Of a stretch of DNA of 64,000 nucleotides, positions 23,208-31,296 are shown piece after piece (the first letter of the stretch is position 1; every line of letters starts with the position of its first letter). Made by a program: the position numbers and the translations under genes. This DNA is from Pseudomonas gozinkensis (GTDB lineage Bacteria; Pseudomonadota; Gammaproteobacteria; Pseudomonadales; Pseudomonadaceae). The notes under the pieces are model-generated. The model was given only the letters and a program-made list of their open reading frames with translations, made no database searches and was not told the origin of the DNA. The DNA lies in NCBI RefSeq assembly GCF_014863585.1, contig NZ_CP062253.1, forward strand, positions 1,452,501 to 1,516,500, given 5' to 3'.

Positions 23208-23962
23208 GACGACACCTTTGGGTGGAGATGAGTGATGACCAGGCGACTGATCAGCAGGGCGAGGGTCTGGCTGAGGTCGAAGGCCTCGGCGGACTCCAGT
23301 GCCTGGGTCAGTGACTGGCCGGACTTGAGCCGGCGAATGAACTGGCTGGCGCCGCGATCCACGGCGAACACCTCGACCTCCAGTCCGTTGCGCAGAATCA
23401 GCGCGTTTTGGGCGTTATTCAGAACGATCCCGGCCAGCGTGGCGCCCTGCTGATGCGCGGCCCAGATGTCCACCACGGCGAAGTTTGAATCGAGCAGATG
23501 CAGCGAAGGATGTAGACCGATGCGCAGTTCGTTCAGCGCATCCGCATCTGCAAAAACAGCAGCGATCCGCTCCTGACTCAGCGGCAACGCATCGACAGCG
23601 TGATAGGCCAGCGTGCGCAGGCGCTCCAGTCGCGCGACATCGGCCAGATAGGGAACGCTTGCGGCGGGTTCGAAACCACGGATGAAGTCCGCCAGCTCTC
23701 CGCCGTAGTCGCTCATCACCGGGCAGTGGGGCGGATGGTTGCGCACGAAAACTCCGGCCATCGCCCGAAAGAACTCGTCACCCACCAACTGCCTCACCAC
23801 GGGATAACTGTCGGCCAATGCGTTGATCAGCGAACCCTGTACGTTGTTGCGGTACACCGCGAAACGACTGGCCGGATCGGCGCCGTTGGCGCTGCACAAA
23901 CCGTCGGGGCAGGGCAGGTCGATATCGAGCAACGCGGCGCTGAACGCGGCTTGAGTGCTCAT
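23204..23962 (-). CDS. bufC: DUF2063 partner protein of the MNIO enzyme (BufC-like)
   Basis: This is a 252-residue protein. The N-terminal DUF2063 domain is recognised from [40 protein letters not shown] and [16 protein letters not shown]. The C-terminal part (about 130-250) is the variable partner domain. In characterised systems this protein binds the precursor leader and presents it to the DUF692 enzyme. The ATG at 23962 overlaps the stop of the upstream enzyme gene by 4 bases (ATGA), so expression is tightly coupled. Confidence 0.85.
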   Translation of the reverse strand: MSTQAAFSAALLDIDLPCPDGLCSANGADPASRFAVYRNNVQGSLINALADSYPVVRQLVGDEFFRAMAGVFVRNHPPHCPVMSDYGGELADFIRGFEPAASVPYLADVARLERLRTLAYHAVDALPLSQERIAAVFADADALNELRIGLHPSLHLLDSNFAVVDIWAAHQQGATLAGIVLNNAQNALILRNGLEVEVFAVDRGASQFIRRLKSGQSLTQALESAEAFDLSQTLALLISRLVITHLHPKVSS

Positions 23963-24855
23963 GGCCGAGCTCCCGCGCACAGCAACAGCGCATCGGCCTG
24001 CTGCGCTTCTGCCAACAGCACGTTGAAGGCCGGCACCTGATTGTCCCGTTCGATCAGCGTCGCTACCGGACCGACGCGTTCCAGCGCCTGCCGGTACAAC
24101 GACCAGACTGCCTGATCGATCGGTGCGCCGTGATCGTCGATCAGCAAGCGATCACCGAGGCTGTCGGAATCTTCGGCAAAACCCGCCAGATGAATCTCGC
24201 CGACGGCGTGCAGCGGCAGTGCTTCGAGATAAGCCAGGGGATCGCGCTGATGGTTGATGCACGAGACGTAGACATTGTTCACGTCCAGCAACAGACCGCA
24301 GCCAGTGCGCCGGATGACTTCACGGATGAAATCCGCTTCGTCGATGGTCGAGCGTTGAAACGCCAGATAGGTTGCCGGGTTCTCCAGCAGCATCGGACGC
24401 TTGAGGGTGTTCTGCACCTGGTCGATGTGGTCGCAGACGCGGTTCAGCGTCGACGTGTCGTACGCCAGGGGCAGCAGATCATTGAGGAACACCGGGCCGT
24501 GGGTCGACCAGGCCAGGTGTTCGGAAAAGGACTGGGGTTGATAGCGCTCGATCAGCGCCGCCAGGCGTTTGAGGTGCTGGACATCCAGCGAGCCTTCGGC
24601 TCCGATGGACAGTCCGACGCCGTGCAGCGACAGCGGATACGCCTCGCGGATCAAACCCAGAAAATGATGAAACGGGCCGCCGGCCACCATGTAGTTTTCG
24701 GCGTGGACTTCGAAGAAACCGATGTCCGGAAGAGAACCGAGCACTTCCCGGAAGTGCCCGCTCTTGAGCCCCAGCCCGGCACGGGGCGGGAGCCCGGTGA
24801 GGGCTGCCCGAGTGCGGCTGAAGGCATGGTCGCAGGATGTGATCATGATCGACAC
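23959..24855 (-). CDS. bufB: DUF692 multinuclear iron oxidase (MNIO), BufB-like RiPP enzyme
   Basis: This is a 298-residue TIM-barrel protein. Candidate iron ligands are in [52 protein letters not shown] and the DDHGAPID segment, the pattern of MNIO enzymes that oxidise cysteine side chains of precursor peptides (to thiooxazole-type groups in bufferins). A GTG at 24855 is preferred to the ATG at 24846 because GGAGG lies 8 bases before the GTG. It follows the DUF2282 precursor gene by 16 bases and is coupled to the DUF2063 gene. Probable role: maturing the precursor into a copper-binding peptide. Confidence 0.9.
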   Translation of the reverse strand: MSIMITSCDHAFSRTRAALTGLPPRAGLGLKSGHFREVLGSLPDIGFFEVHAENYMVAGGPFHHFLGLIREAYPLSLHGVGLSIGAEGSLDVQHLKRLAALIERYQPQSFSEHLAWSTHGPVFLNDLLPLAYDTSTLNRVCDHIDQVQNTLKRPMLLENPATYLAFQRSTIDEADFIREVIRRTGCGLLLDVNNVYVSCINHQRDPLAYLEALPLHAVGEIHLAGFAEDSDSLGDRLLIDDHGAPIDQAVWSLYRQALERVGPVATLIERDNQVPAFNVLLAEAQQADALLLCAGARP

Positions 24856-24871
24856 TCGGGCAGCCTCCGGA

Positions 24872-25180
24872 TCAGGACTTGGCCTTGAAGGCTTCCATCT
24901 GACCGAAACCGGTCGGCGAGGTCTTGCTTTCGGTGGTGGTGCAGGTGCCTTTCGGAACGAATTTCCAGGAGTTGGCCTGGTAATCCATTTTCGCCGTGCC
25001 TGCGCAGGTGGTGCCGGCGCCAGCGGCACAGTCGTTATGACCTTTCATGGCCACGCCAAAGCATTTTTCCATGTTGGTGTTGTCGGCCGCCTGTACGGTC
25101 GAAACGGCGGCCATGCTCAGAGCGGAACCGAGGGCCAGAACCAGGGCGGTGGCGGACAGGGTGCGGGTGGTAGCAGTCAT
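24872..25180 (-). CDS. bufA: DUF2282 bufferin-type precursor peptide
   Basis: This is a 102-residue protein with a long Sec-type signal peptide (residues 1-31, ending VSTVQAA) and four cysteines in the mature part: C40 (MEKCFGV), C51 (GHNDCAAG), C59 (GTTCAGT) and C80 (PKGTCTT), with the conserved [15 protein letters not shown] core. This is the DUF2282 family, whose members are cysteine-modified RiPPs (bufferins) that bind copper in the periplasm. It is the first gene of the operon bufA-bufB-bufC-doxX, as expected for a highly expressed precursor. The start has a CCGGAGA ribosome binding site. Confidence 0.9.
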   Translation of the reverse strand: MTATTRTLSATALVLALGSALSMAAVSTVQAADNTNMEKCFGVAMKGHNDCAAGAGTTCAGTAKMDYQANSWKFVPKGTCTTTESKTSPTGFGQMEAFKAKS

Positions 25181-25236
25181 GATGTTTCTCCGGTCTTTTA
25201 CTTGGATTGAACAAGCGAATGCGCTTGCTTACCCCA

Positions 25237-25265
25237 CTAGAGAAACGACTCGGCGATGCGTTACA
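25237..25265 (-). promoter_or_regulatory. Candidate ECF-sigma type promoter of the bufferin operon
   Basis: On the leftward strand TGTAACG (25265-25259) is followed by TCTCTAG (25243-25237), about 57 bases before the bufA start. TGTAAC-type -35 elements are known for ECF-controlled DUF2282 operons such as the SigF regulon of Caulobacter. The -10 element is less certain. No ECF gene is visible nearby. Confidence 0.35.
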
Positions 25266-25296
25266 GCGATCGGTAAAAGTTTTTTGTCGGGCACAA

Positions 25297-25318
25297 AAAA
25301 CGGCCCGAAGGCCGTTTT
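25297..25318 (-). terminator. Rho-independent terminator of the liv operon
   Basis: AAAACGGCC (25297-25305), loop CGAA, GGCCGTTTT (25310-25318). Read leftward it ends in a run of Ts, 18 bases after the livF stop. The symmetry lets it also act on rightward transcripts. Confidence 0.9.
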
Positions 25319-25335
25319 CTGTTTGAAGCGATCCA

Positions 25336-26037
25336 TCAACCGCCGAGATACGCCTCACGCACTTTCGGGTCGGTCAGCAGCGCTTCACCGGTGCCTTGCA
25401 TCACCACCCGGCCGTTCTCCAGAACGTACGCACGGTCGGCGATTTTCAGCGCCTGGTTGGCGTTCTGTTCGACCAGGAACACCGTCACACCGTCCTTGCG
25501 CAGCTGTTCGATGATGTCGAAGATCTGCTGGATGATGATCGGTGCCAGGCCCAGCGACGGCTCGTCGAGCAGCAGCAGTTTGGGCTTGCTCATCAGCGCA
25601 CGGCCGATGGCGAGCATTTGCTGTTCGCCGCCGGACATGGTGCCGCCGCGCTGGTTGAAGCGTTCTTTCAGGCGTGGGAAAAGACCGAGAACTTTGTCCA
25701 TCTGTTCCTGATAGTCGCCCTTGTCGGTGAAGAATCCGCCCATGGACAGGTTTTCTTCGACGGTCAGACGGGCGAACACCCGACGACCTTCCGGCACCAC
25801 GGCAATGCTCTTGCGCATGATCTGCGACGAGTCCTGGCCGACGAGTTCCTCACCCATGTAGCGGATGCTGCCGCTGTGGGCCTGCGGCGAACCGCACAGC
25901 GTCATCAGCAGGGTGGACTTGCCGGCACCGTTGGCGCCGATCAGGGTCACGATCTCGCCCTGGCGGACTTCGACGTTGACGCTGTGCAGGGCCTGGATCT
26001 TGCCGTAGAAGGTGGAAACGTTTTCGAACTGCAGCAT
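25336..26037 (-). CDS. livF: Branched-chain amino acid ABC transporter ATPase LivF
   Basis: This is a 233-residue ABC ATPase. Walker A GANGAGKSTLL, signature MSGGEQQMLAIGRAL and Walker B LLLLDEPSLGLAP are all intact, followed by the H-loop region VFLVEQN. It is the second ATPase of the LIV-I type importer for leucine, isoleucine and valine. It is the last gene of livH-livM-livG-livF; its ATG directly follows the livG stop. A terminator lies just downstream. Confidence 0.93.
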   Translation of the reverse strand: MLQFENVSTFYGKIQALHSVNVEVRQGEIVTLIGANGAGKSTLLMTLCGSPQAHSGSIRYMGEELVGQDSSQIMRKSIAVVPEGRRVFARLTVEENLSMGGFFTDKGDYQEQMDKVLGLFPRLKERFNQRGGTMSGGEQQMLAIGRALMSKPKLLLLDEPSLGLAPIIIQQIFDIIEQLRKDGVTVFLVEQNANQALKIADRAYVLENGRVVMQGTGEALLTDPKVREAYLGG

Positions 26038-26805
26038 TTACGCTTCCCCCAGGTAGGCTTTGATCACTTCAGGATTGTCGCGGATCTGTTCCGGCGTGCC
26101 GTCGGCCAGGGGCGTGCCCTGGTTGATCACGACGATGTGGTCGGAAATGCTCATGACCAGTTTCATGTCGTGTTCGATCAGCAGCACGGTCACGTTGTGC
26201 TCTTCACGCAGCACGCTGATCAGCGCCTTGAGGTCTTCGGTTTCCTTCGGGTTCAGGCCGGCGGCCGGTTCGTCGAGCATGAGGATCCGCGGACGGGTCA
26301 TCATGCAGCGGGCGATTTCCAGGCGACGCTGCTGACCGTAGGCCAGGGTGCCGGCGGGGCGGTTGGCGAACTCTTTCAGGTTGACCTTTTCCAGCCAGTA
26401 TTCGGCGAACTCCATGGCCTCGCGCTCGCTCTTGCGAAACGCCGGGGTCTTGAACAGGCCGGACAGGAAGTTGGTGTTCAGGTGACGGTGCTGGGCGATC
26501 AACAGGTTCTCGACCGCCGTCATGTCCTTGAACAACCGCACGTTCTGGAAGGTGCGCACCACGCCTTTGAGGGCGATCTTGTGGCCCGGCAGGCCGTGGA
26601 TCGGCTCGCCGTCCAGCAGGATGCTGCCGCCCGATGGCTGGTAGAAACCGGTCAGGCAGTTGAACACGGTGGTCTTGCCCGCGCCGTTCGGCCCGATCAG
26701 TGCAACCACCTGTTTTTCCTTCACGGTCAAGGCCACGCCGTTGACCGCCAGCAGGCCGCCGAAGCGCATGCTCAGATTTTCGACTTTCAGGATCTCGCGG
26801 CTCAT
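26038..26805 (-). CDS. livG: Branched-chain amino acid ABC transporter ATPase LivG
   Basis: This is a 255-residue ABC ATPase with Walker [15 protein letters not shown], signature-region [15 protein letters not shown] and Walker [16 protein letters not shown]. The C-terminal extension ([15 protein letters not shown]) is typical of LivG/BraF. It forms the ATPase heterodimer with LivF. It overlaps the livM stop by 4 bases and abuts livF. Confidence 0.93.
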   Translation of the reverse strand: MSREILKVENLSMRFGGLLAVNGVALTVKEKQVVALIGPNGAGKTTVFNCLTGFYQPSGGSILLDGEPIHGLPGHKIALKGVVRTFQNVRLFKDMTAVENLLIAQHRHLNTNFLSGLFKTPAFRKSEREAMEFAEYWLEKVNLKEFANRPAGTLAYGQQRRLEIARCMMTRPRILMLDEPAAGLNPKETEDLKALISVLREEHNVTVLLIEHDMKLVMSISDHIVVINQGTPLADGTPEQIRDNPEVIKAYLGEA

Positions 26806-28058
26806 TTGCGCAGCTCCATGTGAGGACGTTGCATGGGCAGCAGACCTTGAGGTCGCCAGATCATCATCAGCACCATCAGGGCGCCGAACATCAACATGCG
26901 GTACTCACTGAACTCACGCATCATTTCCGGCAGCAGGATCATCACCACGGCCGCGAGAATCACGCCCAGCTGCGAGCCCATGCCACCCAGCACCACGATG
27001 GCGAGGATGATCGCCGACTCGATGAAGGTGAACGATTCCGGCGTCACCAGACCCTGACGGGCGGCGAAGAAGCTGCCGGCGAAACCGGCGAAGCTCGCGC
27101 CCAGGGTGAACGCCGACAGCTTGATCACGGTCGGGTTGAGACCCAGCGCGCGGCAGGCGATCTCATCTTCACGCAGCGCTTCCCACGCACGGCCGATCGG
27201 CATGCGCAGCAGGCGGTTGATGATGAACAGCGCCGCCAGCGCCAGCAGCAGGGCAACCAGGTAGAGGAAAATCACCTTGTTGATCGAGTTGTATTGCAGG
27301 CCGAAATACTCGTGGAAGGTTTGCAGGCCTTCCGCAGCCTTGCGTTCGAAGGTGAGGCCGAAGAACGTCGGTTTCTCGATGTTGCTGATGCCGTTCGGGC
27401 CGCCGGTGATGTCGGTCAGGTTGCGCAGGAACAGGCGGATGATTTCCCCGAAACCGAGGGTCACGATCGCCAGATAGTCGCCGCGCAGACGCAACACCGG
27501 GAAGCCGAGCAGGAAGCCGAACGTCGCCGCCATCAGCCCGGCAATCGGCAGGCAGATCCAGAAGCTCAGGCCGTAGTAGTGCGACAGCAGCGCGTAGCTG
27601 TAGGCGCCGACGGCGTAGAAGCCGACGTAACCCAGGTCGAGCAGACCGGCCAGACCGACCACGATGTTCAGACCGAGGCCGAGCATTACGTAGATCAGGA
27701 TCAGCGTCGCGATGTCCACCGCGCCACGGGAGCCGAAGAACGGCCACACCAGCGCACCGATGATCAGCGCAATGATGAAGTAGCGCTGGGTGGTCGGCAG
27801 GGTCAGGAAGTTGCTGGCCTTGGCCGGGATCAGCGGCATGCCCGGCGAAGACCGCCACGCCTTGCTGATCTGCTGGTTGAACAGCACCCGCAGGAACATC
27901 AGCACCGAGCAGATGGCAATGGTCGCCAGAATGGCCGGACTGGTGTTGTGCACTTCCAGGTTGATGCCGACGATGGTCAGTTTCAGACCCAGTACCGGAT
28001 AGGCCACGGCCCAGACCAGCAAGGCGCTGAACAGCGCCTGTTTAAGATTCCTAGTCAT
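26802..28058 (-). CDS. livM: Branched-chain amino acid ABC transporter permease LivM
   Basis: This is a 418-residue inner-membrane permease, within the usual size for the longer LivM/BraE type, with an N-terminal region of extra membrane segments before the conserved core ([38 protein letters not shown]). The ATPase-coupling loop includes [20 protein letters not shown], and the ending is [14 protein letters not shown]. Overlaps of 4 bases with both livH and livG show a tightly coupled operon. Confidence 0.93.
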   Translation of the reverse strand: MTRNLKQALFSALLVWAVAYPVLGLKLTIVGINLEVHNTSPAILATIAICSVLMFLRVLFNQQISKAWRSSPGMPLIPAKASNFLTLPTTQRYFIIALIIGALVWPFFGSRGAVDIATLILIYVMLGLGLNIVVGLAGLLDLGYVGFYAVGAYSYALLSHYYGLSFWICLPIAGLMAATFGFLLGFPVLRLRGDYLAIVTLGFGEIIRLFLRNLTDITGGPNGISNIEKPTFFGLTFERKAAEGLQTFHEYFGLQYNSINKVIFLYLVALLLALAALFIINRLLRMPIGRAWEALREDEIACRALGLNPTVIKLSAFTLGASFAGFAGSFFAARQGLVTPESFTFIESAIILAIVVLGGMGSQLGVILAAVVMILLPEMMREFSEYRMLMFGALMVLMMIWRPQGLLPMQRPHMELRK

Positions 28059-28978
28059 ACTTTCTCAACCTCCGGACGGCCCAGAATGCCGGTCGGACGG
28101 AACAACAGCACCAGAACCAACAAGCCGAAAGCCACGACGTCCTTGTACTGGTCGCCGAAGATATCGGCGCCAAAGGCTTCCGCCACCCCGAGCACCAGCC
28201 CACCGAGCATGGCGCCGGGGATGCTGCCGATCCCGCCCAGTACAGCCGCGGTGAAGGCCTTGAGGCCGACGAGGAAACCGGCGTTCGGGTTGATCACGCC
28301 GTATTGCATGCTCAGCAGCACGGCCGCGACGGCCGCCAGCGCAGCACCGATGACGAAGGTCAGGGCGATGATGTTGTTGGTGTTGATGCCCAGCAGGTTG
28401 GCCATCTTGATGTCTTCGGCGCAGGCGCGGCAGGCGCGGCCCAGGCGAGAGCGGGAGATGAACAGCGTGAGGCCGAGCATGGCGATCAGGGTCACCACGA
28501 ACACCACGATTTGCATGTAGGAAATCAGCACTTCATGTGCGCCACCTGGGCCGAAGGCGAAGTTGCCCGGAATCAGGTTGGGGATTGCTTTGTCCTTGGA
28601 GTCTTGCGCCAGCAGAACCGTGTTCTGCAGGAAGATCGACATACCGATCGCGGAAATCAGCGGGATCAGACGGTTGCTGCCGCGCAACGGGCGGTAGGCA
28701 ATGCGTTCGATGCTGTAACCGTAGGAGCTGGTGACGACGATGCTGGCGATGAACGCCACGGTCATCAACAGCGGGACGCTTTCGAGTCCCATCATGGTCA
28801 GCCCGGCGATGGCGATGAACGCCACGTAGGAACCGATCATGTACACCTCGCCGTGGGCGAAGTTGATCATTCCAATGATGCCGTAGACCATCGTGTAGCC
28901 GATGGCGATCAGGGCATACATGCTGCCAACGTTCAAGCCGTTAACCAGCTGTTGGAAGAAGTGATAGATGTCAGGCAT
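28055..28978 (-). CDS. livH: Branched-chain amino acid ABC transporter permease LivH
   Basis: This is a 307-residue permease with eight or so membrane segments. Typical motifs are [40 protein letters not shown] and the coupling loop [20 protein letters not shown]. It is the first gene after the binding-protein gene livK, separated by 231 bases that contain a terminator-like hairpin. That layout usually gives more binding protein than permease. Confidence 0.93.
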   Translation of the reverse strand: MPDIYHFFQQLVNGLNVGSMYALIAIGYTMVYGIIGMINFAHGEVYMIGSYVAFIAIAGLTMMGLESVPLLMTVAFIASIVVTSSYGYSIERIAYRPLRGSNRLIPLISAIGMSIFLQNTVLLAQDSKDKAIPNLIPGNFAFGPGGAHEVLISYMQIVVFVVTLIAMLGLTLFISRSRLGRACRACAEDIKMANLLGINTNNIIALTFVIGAALAAVAAVLLSMQYGVINPNAGFLVGLKAFTAAVLGGIGSIPGAMLGGLVLGVAEAFGADIFGDQYKDVVAFGLLVLVLLFRPTGILGRPEVEKV

Positions 28979-29159
28979 TACAGCGCTCCTAAAAACCTGA
29001 TACGCATTTCACTGGTGGAGTCATTTTCCCGCCCGGTCCCGTGGATCTTTATCCACTTCGAATCCGGGTTTTGCCAGCGAACCGCTGATGACGGTTTTGA
29101 GATTTTCAGGTGGGGAGACTGGCGGATCACGCCAGCGCGGCCCAATACATTCGTAAAAC

Positions 29160-29185
29160 AAAGCCCACGGCACGCCGTGGGCTTT
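29160..29185 (-). terminator. Terminator/attenuator between livK and livHMGF
   Basis: AAAGCCCACGGC (29160-29171) pairs with GCCGTGGGCTTT (29174-29185). Read leftward it is followed by a GTTTTA run. It lies 25 bases after the livK stop and probably limits read-through into livH. Confidence 0.85.
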
Positions 29186-29209
29186 ATTGGCAGTCAGTCA
29201 GGCAGGGCC

Positions 29210-30337
29210 TTACTGAGGCGACACTTCGGTTTTAGGTTTGCCTTCGTGCCACTCGTAAACCACGAATTTGAAGTCCTTCAGGTCGCCCTTGGCGTCGAAG
29301 CTCAGGTCGCCGGTCGGGGTCTTGAAGGTGCCGGCGTGGATGGCTTCAGCCACTTTGGCAGCATCTTCGGACTTGGCAGCCTTGATACCTTCGGCAATTA
29401 CTTCAACTGCCGAGTAGGACGGGAACACGAAAGGACCGCTCGGGTCTTCTTTCTTGGCCTTGAATGCATCGGCCAGGGCAACGTTGGCCGGATCCTGGTC
29501 GAAGGATTTCGGCAGGGTCACCAGCAGGCCTTCTGCAGCGCTCTTGGCGATCTGGGTGATCGAGTCGTTACCCACGCCTTCCGGACCCATGAACTTGGCC
29601 TTCAGGCCTTTTTCCTGGGCTTGACGCAGGATCAGACCCAGCTCCGGGTGGTAGCCGCCGTAGTAGACGAAGTCGACGTTGGCTTGCTTGAGCTTGGCGA
29701 TGATCGCGGAGAAGTCCTTGTCGCCGGCGTTGACGCCTTCGAACACGGCAACCTTGGTGCCTTTCTTCTCGAGGGTGGATTTGACGGCGGTGGCGATGCC
29801 TTCACCGTACTGCTGCTTGTCGTGCAGTACGCCGACGATTTTCGGCTTCACGTGATCGGCGATGTAGTTACCGGCGGCAGGGCCCTGGGCGCTGTCCAGA
29901 CCGATAGTACGGAAGATCATTTTGTAACCACGGTTGGTGATGTCCGGGCTGGTGGCAGCCGGGGTGATCATGATCACGCCTTCGTCTTCGTAGATGTCCG
30001 AAGCAGGCTGGGTGGAGCTGGAGCACAGGTGACCGACCACGAACTTGACGCCGTCGTTGACGACCTTGTTCGCCACCGCTACCGCTTGTTTAGGATCGCA
30101 CGCGTCATCGTATTCAACGGCTTCAAGCTTCTTGCCGTCGACGCCGCCTTTGGCGTTGATCTGTTCGATGGCCATTTTCGCGCCACTGAACTGCATGTCG
30201 CCGTACTGGGCTACTGGACCGGTTTTAGGGCCGGCGATACCGATCTTGATGGTGTCAGCTGCGAACGAATGGCTGGCAACCCCGGCCAGAACCATAGCGG
30301 CAAACAGTTTGGAAATCTGCTTAGTAGCCTTAGTCAT
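29210..30337 (-). CDS. livK: Branched-chain amino acid binding protein LivK/BraC
   Basis: This is a 375-residue periplasmic binding protein. The signal peptide is KLFAAMVLAGVASHSFAAD, and the mature protein begins TIKIGIAGPKTGPVAQYGDM. A disulfide-forming pair (DACDPK ... GHLCSS) is conserved in LIVBP/BraC proteins. It captures leucine, isoleucine, valine (and in pseudomonads alanine or threonine) for LivHMGF. A good GTGGAG ribosome binding site precedes the ATG. The upstream region holds a 16-bp palindrome that may be an operator. Confidence 0.95.
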   Translation of the reverse strand: MTKATKQISKLFAAMVLAGVASHSFAADTIKIGIAGPKTGPVAQYGDMQFSGAKMAIEQINAKGGVDGKKLEAVEYDDACDPKQAVAVANKVVNDGVKFVVGHLCSSSTQPASDIYEDEGVIMITPAATSPDITNRGYKMIFRTIGLDSAQGPAAGNYIADHVKPKIVGVLHDKQQYGEGIATAVKSTLEKKGTKVAVFEGVNAGDKDFSAIIAKLKQANVDFVYYGGYHPELGLILRQAQEKGLKAKFMGPEGVGNDSITQIAKSAAEGLLVTLPKSFDQDPANVALADAFKAKKEDPSGPFVFPSYSAVEVIAEGIKAAKSEDAAKVAEAIHAGTFKTPTGDLSFDAKGDLKDFKFVVYEWHEGKPKTEVSPQ

Positions 30338-30689
30338 AGTGCTCCACTCTTACTGTTGTATTTTTTTAGAGTCCTGACGCCGTAGCAGCAGAACCGGGAC
30401 AGATATCTAGGCGATACCCTCCGGAAAAGCCCCCGGCAACTGTACCGGTACAGTGTAGAGCGCCGGTTGTTGGCCTGGGAAGCTGGCGCCAGGGGGCAAA
30501 ACCTGAGGGTGTCGCTTAAATGAAAGAAAAAGACAGAATTGCGGCGGGACGTTCAGAGGGCTTATACCCCAATCATCAGCATTCCTTGGCGTTCCTGCTC
30601 TTTTCATTCGGTACGGCCTTTTGCAACCGGGTTTTTCTGCCGGACCACCGACGTTATCATTCGCGCCGATTTCTTTTCCGGACAGTCCC
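30338..30689. other. 352-base intergenic region between livK and the DUF2288 gene
   Basis: This region holds the divergent promoters of livK (leftward) and the DUF2288 gene (rightward). The one distinctive element is the perfect palindrome at 30439-30454. No small ORF with a convincing start was found. Confidence 0.6.
30439..30454. promoter_or_regulatory. Perfect 16-bp palindrome, candidate operator of livK
   Basis: ACTGTACCGGTACAGT is self-complementary over its full length. It lies 102 bases upstream of the livK start. TGTAC...GTACA half-sites resemble those of some GntR/MocR regulators, but the binding protein is not identified. Confidence 0.5.
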
Positions 30690-30995
30690 ATGAATCAAGA
30701 ACCTAGCACCCTCTATGCCAAGCTGCTTGGTGAAACCGCATCTATTACCTGGAAAGAGCTGGAGCGCTTCTACGCTCAAGGTGCCCTATTGTGGGTCGAC
30801 GCTGGCCTGGATTTGATCGCGGTCGCCGAGGCCGTGGCGTCGGATCAGGGCGAGAAAGTCGCTGCCTGGCTGGCCGAAGACAAGGTCGCCAAGCTGTCTG
30901 AAACGCGGGCGCTGGATATTTTCGAACGCGATCCCGAGATGTGGGCGGTGGTGGTCCGGCCGTGGATTCTGGTCCAGGAAAGGGCGGCGGTCTGA
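30690..30995 (+). CDS. DUF2288 family protein
   Basis: This is a 101-residue protein with the family pattern LLGETASITWKELERFYAQG, ALLWVDAGLDLIAVAEAVA and DPEMWAVVVRPWILVQERA. It is a small, probably soluble helical protein conserved in gammaproteobacteria without known function. ATG at 30690 was chosen because it starts MNQEPSTLYAKL, although the upstream ribosome binding site is weak. It is a single gene followed by a terminator. Confidence 0.85.
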   Translation: MNQEPSTLYAKLLGETASITWKELERFYAQGALLWVDAGLDLIAVAEAVASDQGEKVAAWLAEDKVAKLSETRALDIFERDPEMWAVVVRPWILVQERAAV

Positions 30996-31132
30996 CGGGT
31001 TGCACCTTGTTGGTGCGAGTGTTGGCCGGCAAAAAGTGTGTAGCGGAGTAGCGTGATGGCCGATTGCCGTAGAGAAATGCCACAAGCGTGGGTGGCATAA
31101 CGGTGACGTAAACGTAACGGGCACAGTTCAGT

Positions 31133-31152
31133 AAGCAGCCTGACGGCTGCTT
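31133..31152 (+). terminator. Terminator downstream of the DUF2288 gene
   Basis: AAGCAGCC (31133-31140), loop TGAC, GGCTGCTT (31145-31152), followed by AATTGTTT. It lies about 140 bases after the stop. Confidence 0.7.
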
Positions 31153-31204
31153 AATTGTTTCGGGATGTTGGAGAGTTTGGGATTTGGGGTGTTTCGCCCG
31201 GCCT

Positions 31205-31282
31205 CTCGCGAGCAAGCTCGCTCCCACAGTATCCGTGTCGAGCACAAAACCTGTGGGAGCGAGCTTGCTCGCGAAGGGCGGC
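31205..31282. repeat. REP pair
   Basis: Inverted cores CGCGAGCAAGCTCGCTCCCA (31207-31226) and TGTGGGAGCGAGCTTGCTCG (31252-31271) lie between convergent genes. Confidence 0.85.
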
Positions 31283-31296
31283 GACGCGGTCCTGGA

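Noticed and set aside
29157..29209. Riboswitch before livH
   Set aside because: The only strong structure is a terminator hairpin after livK; no known riboswitch pattern was recognised.
26820..30385. Long frames antisense to the liv genes
   Set aside because: The liv genes are complete with intact motifs and coupled overlaps; the antisense frames are compositional artefacts.
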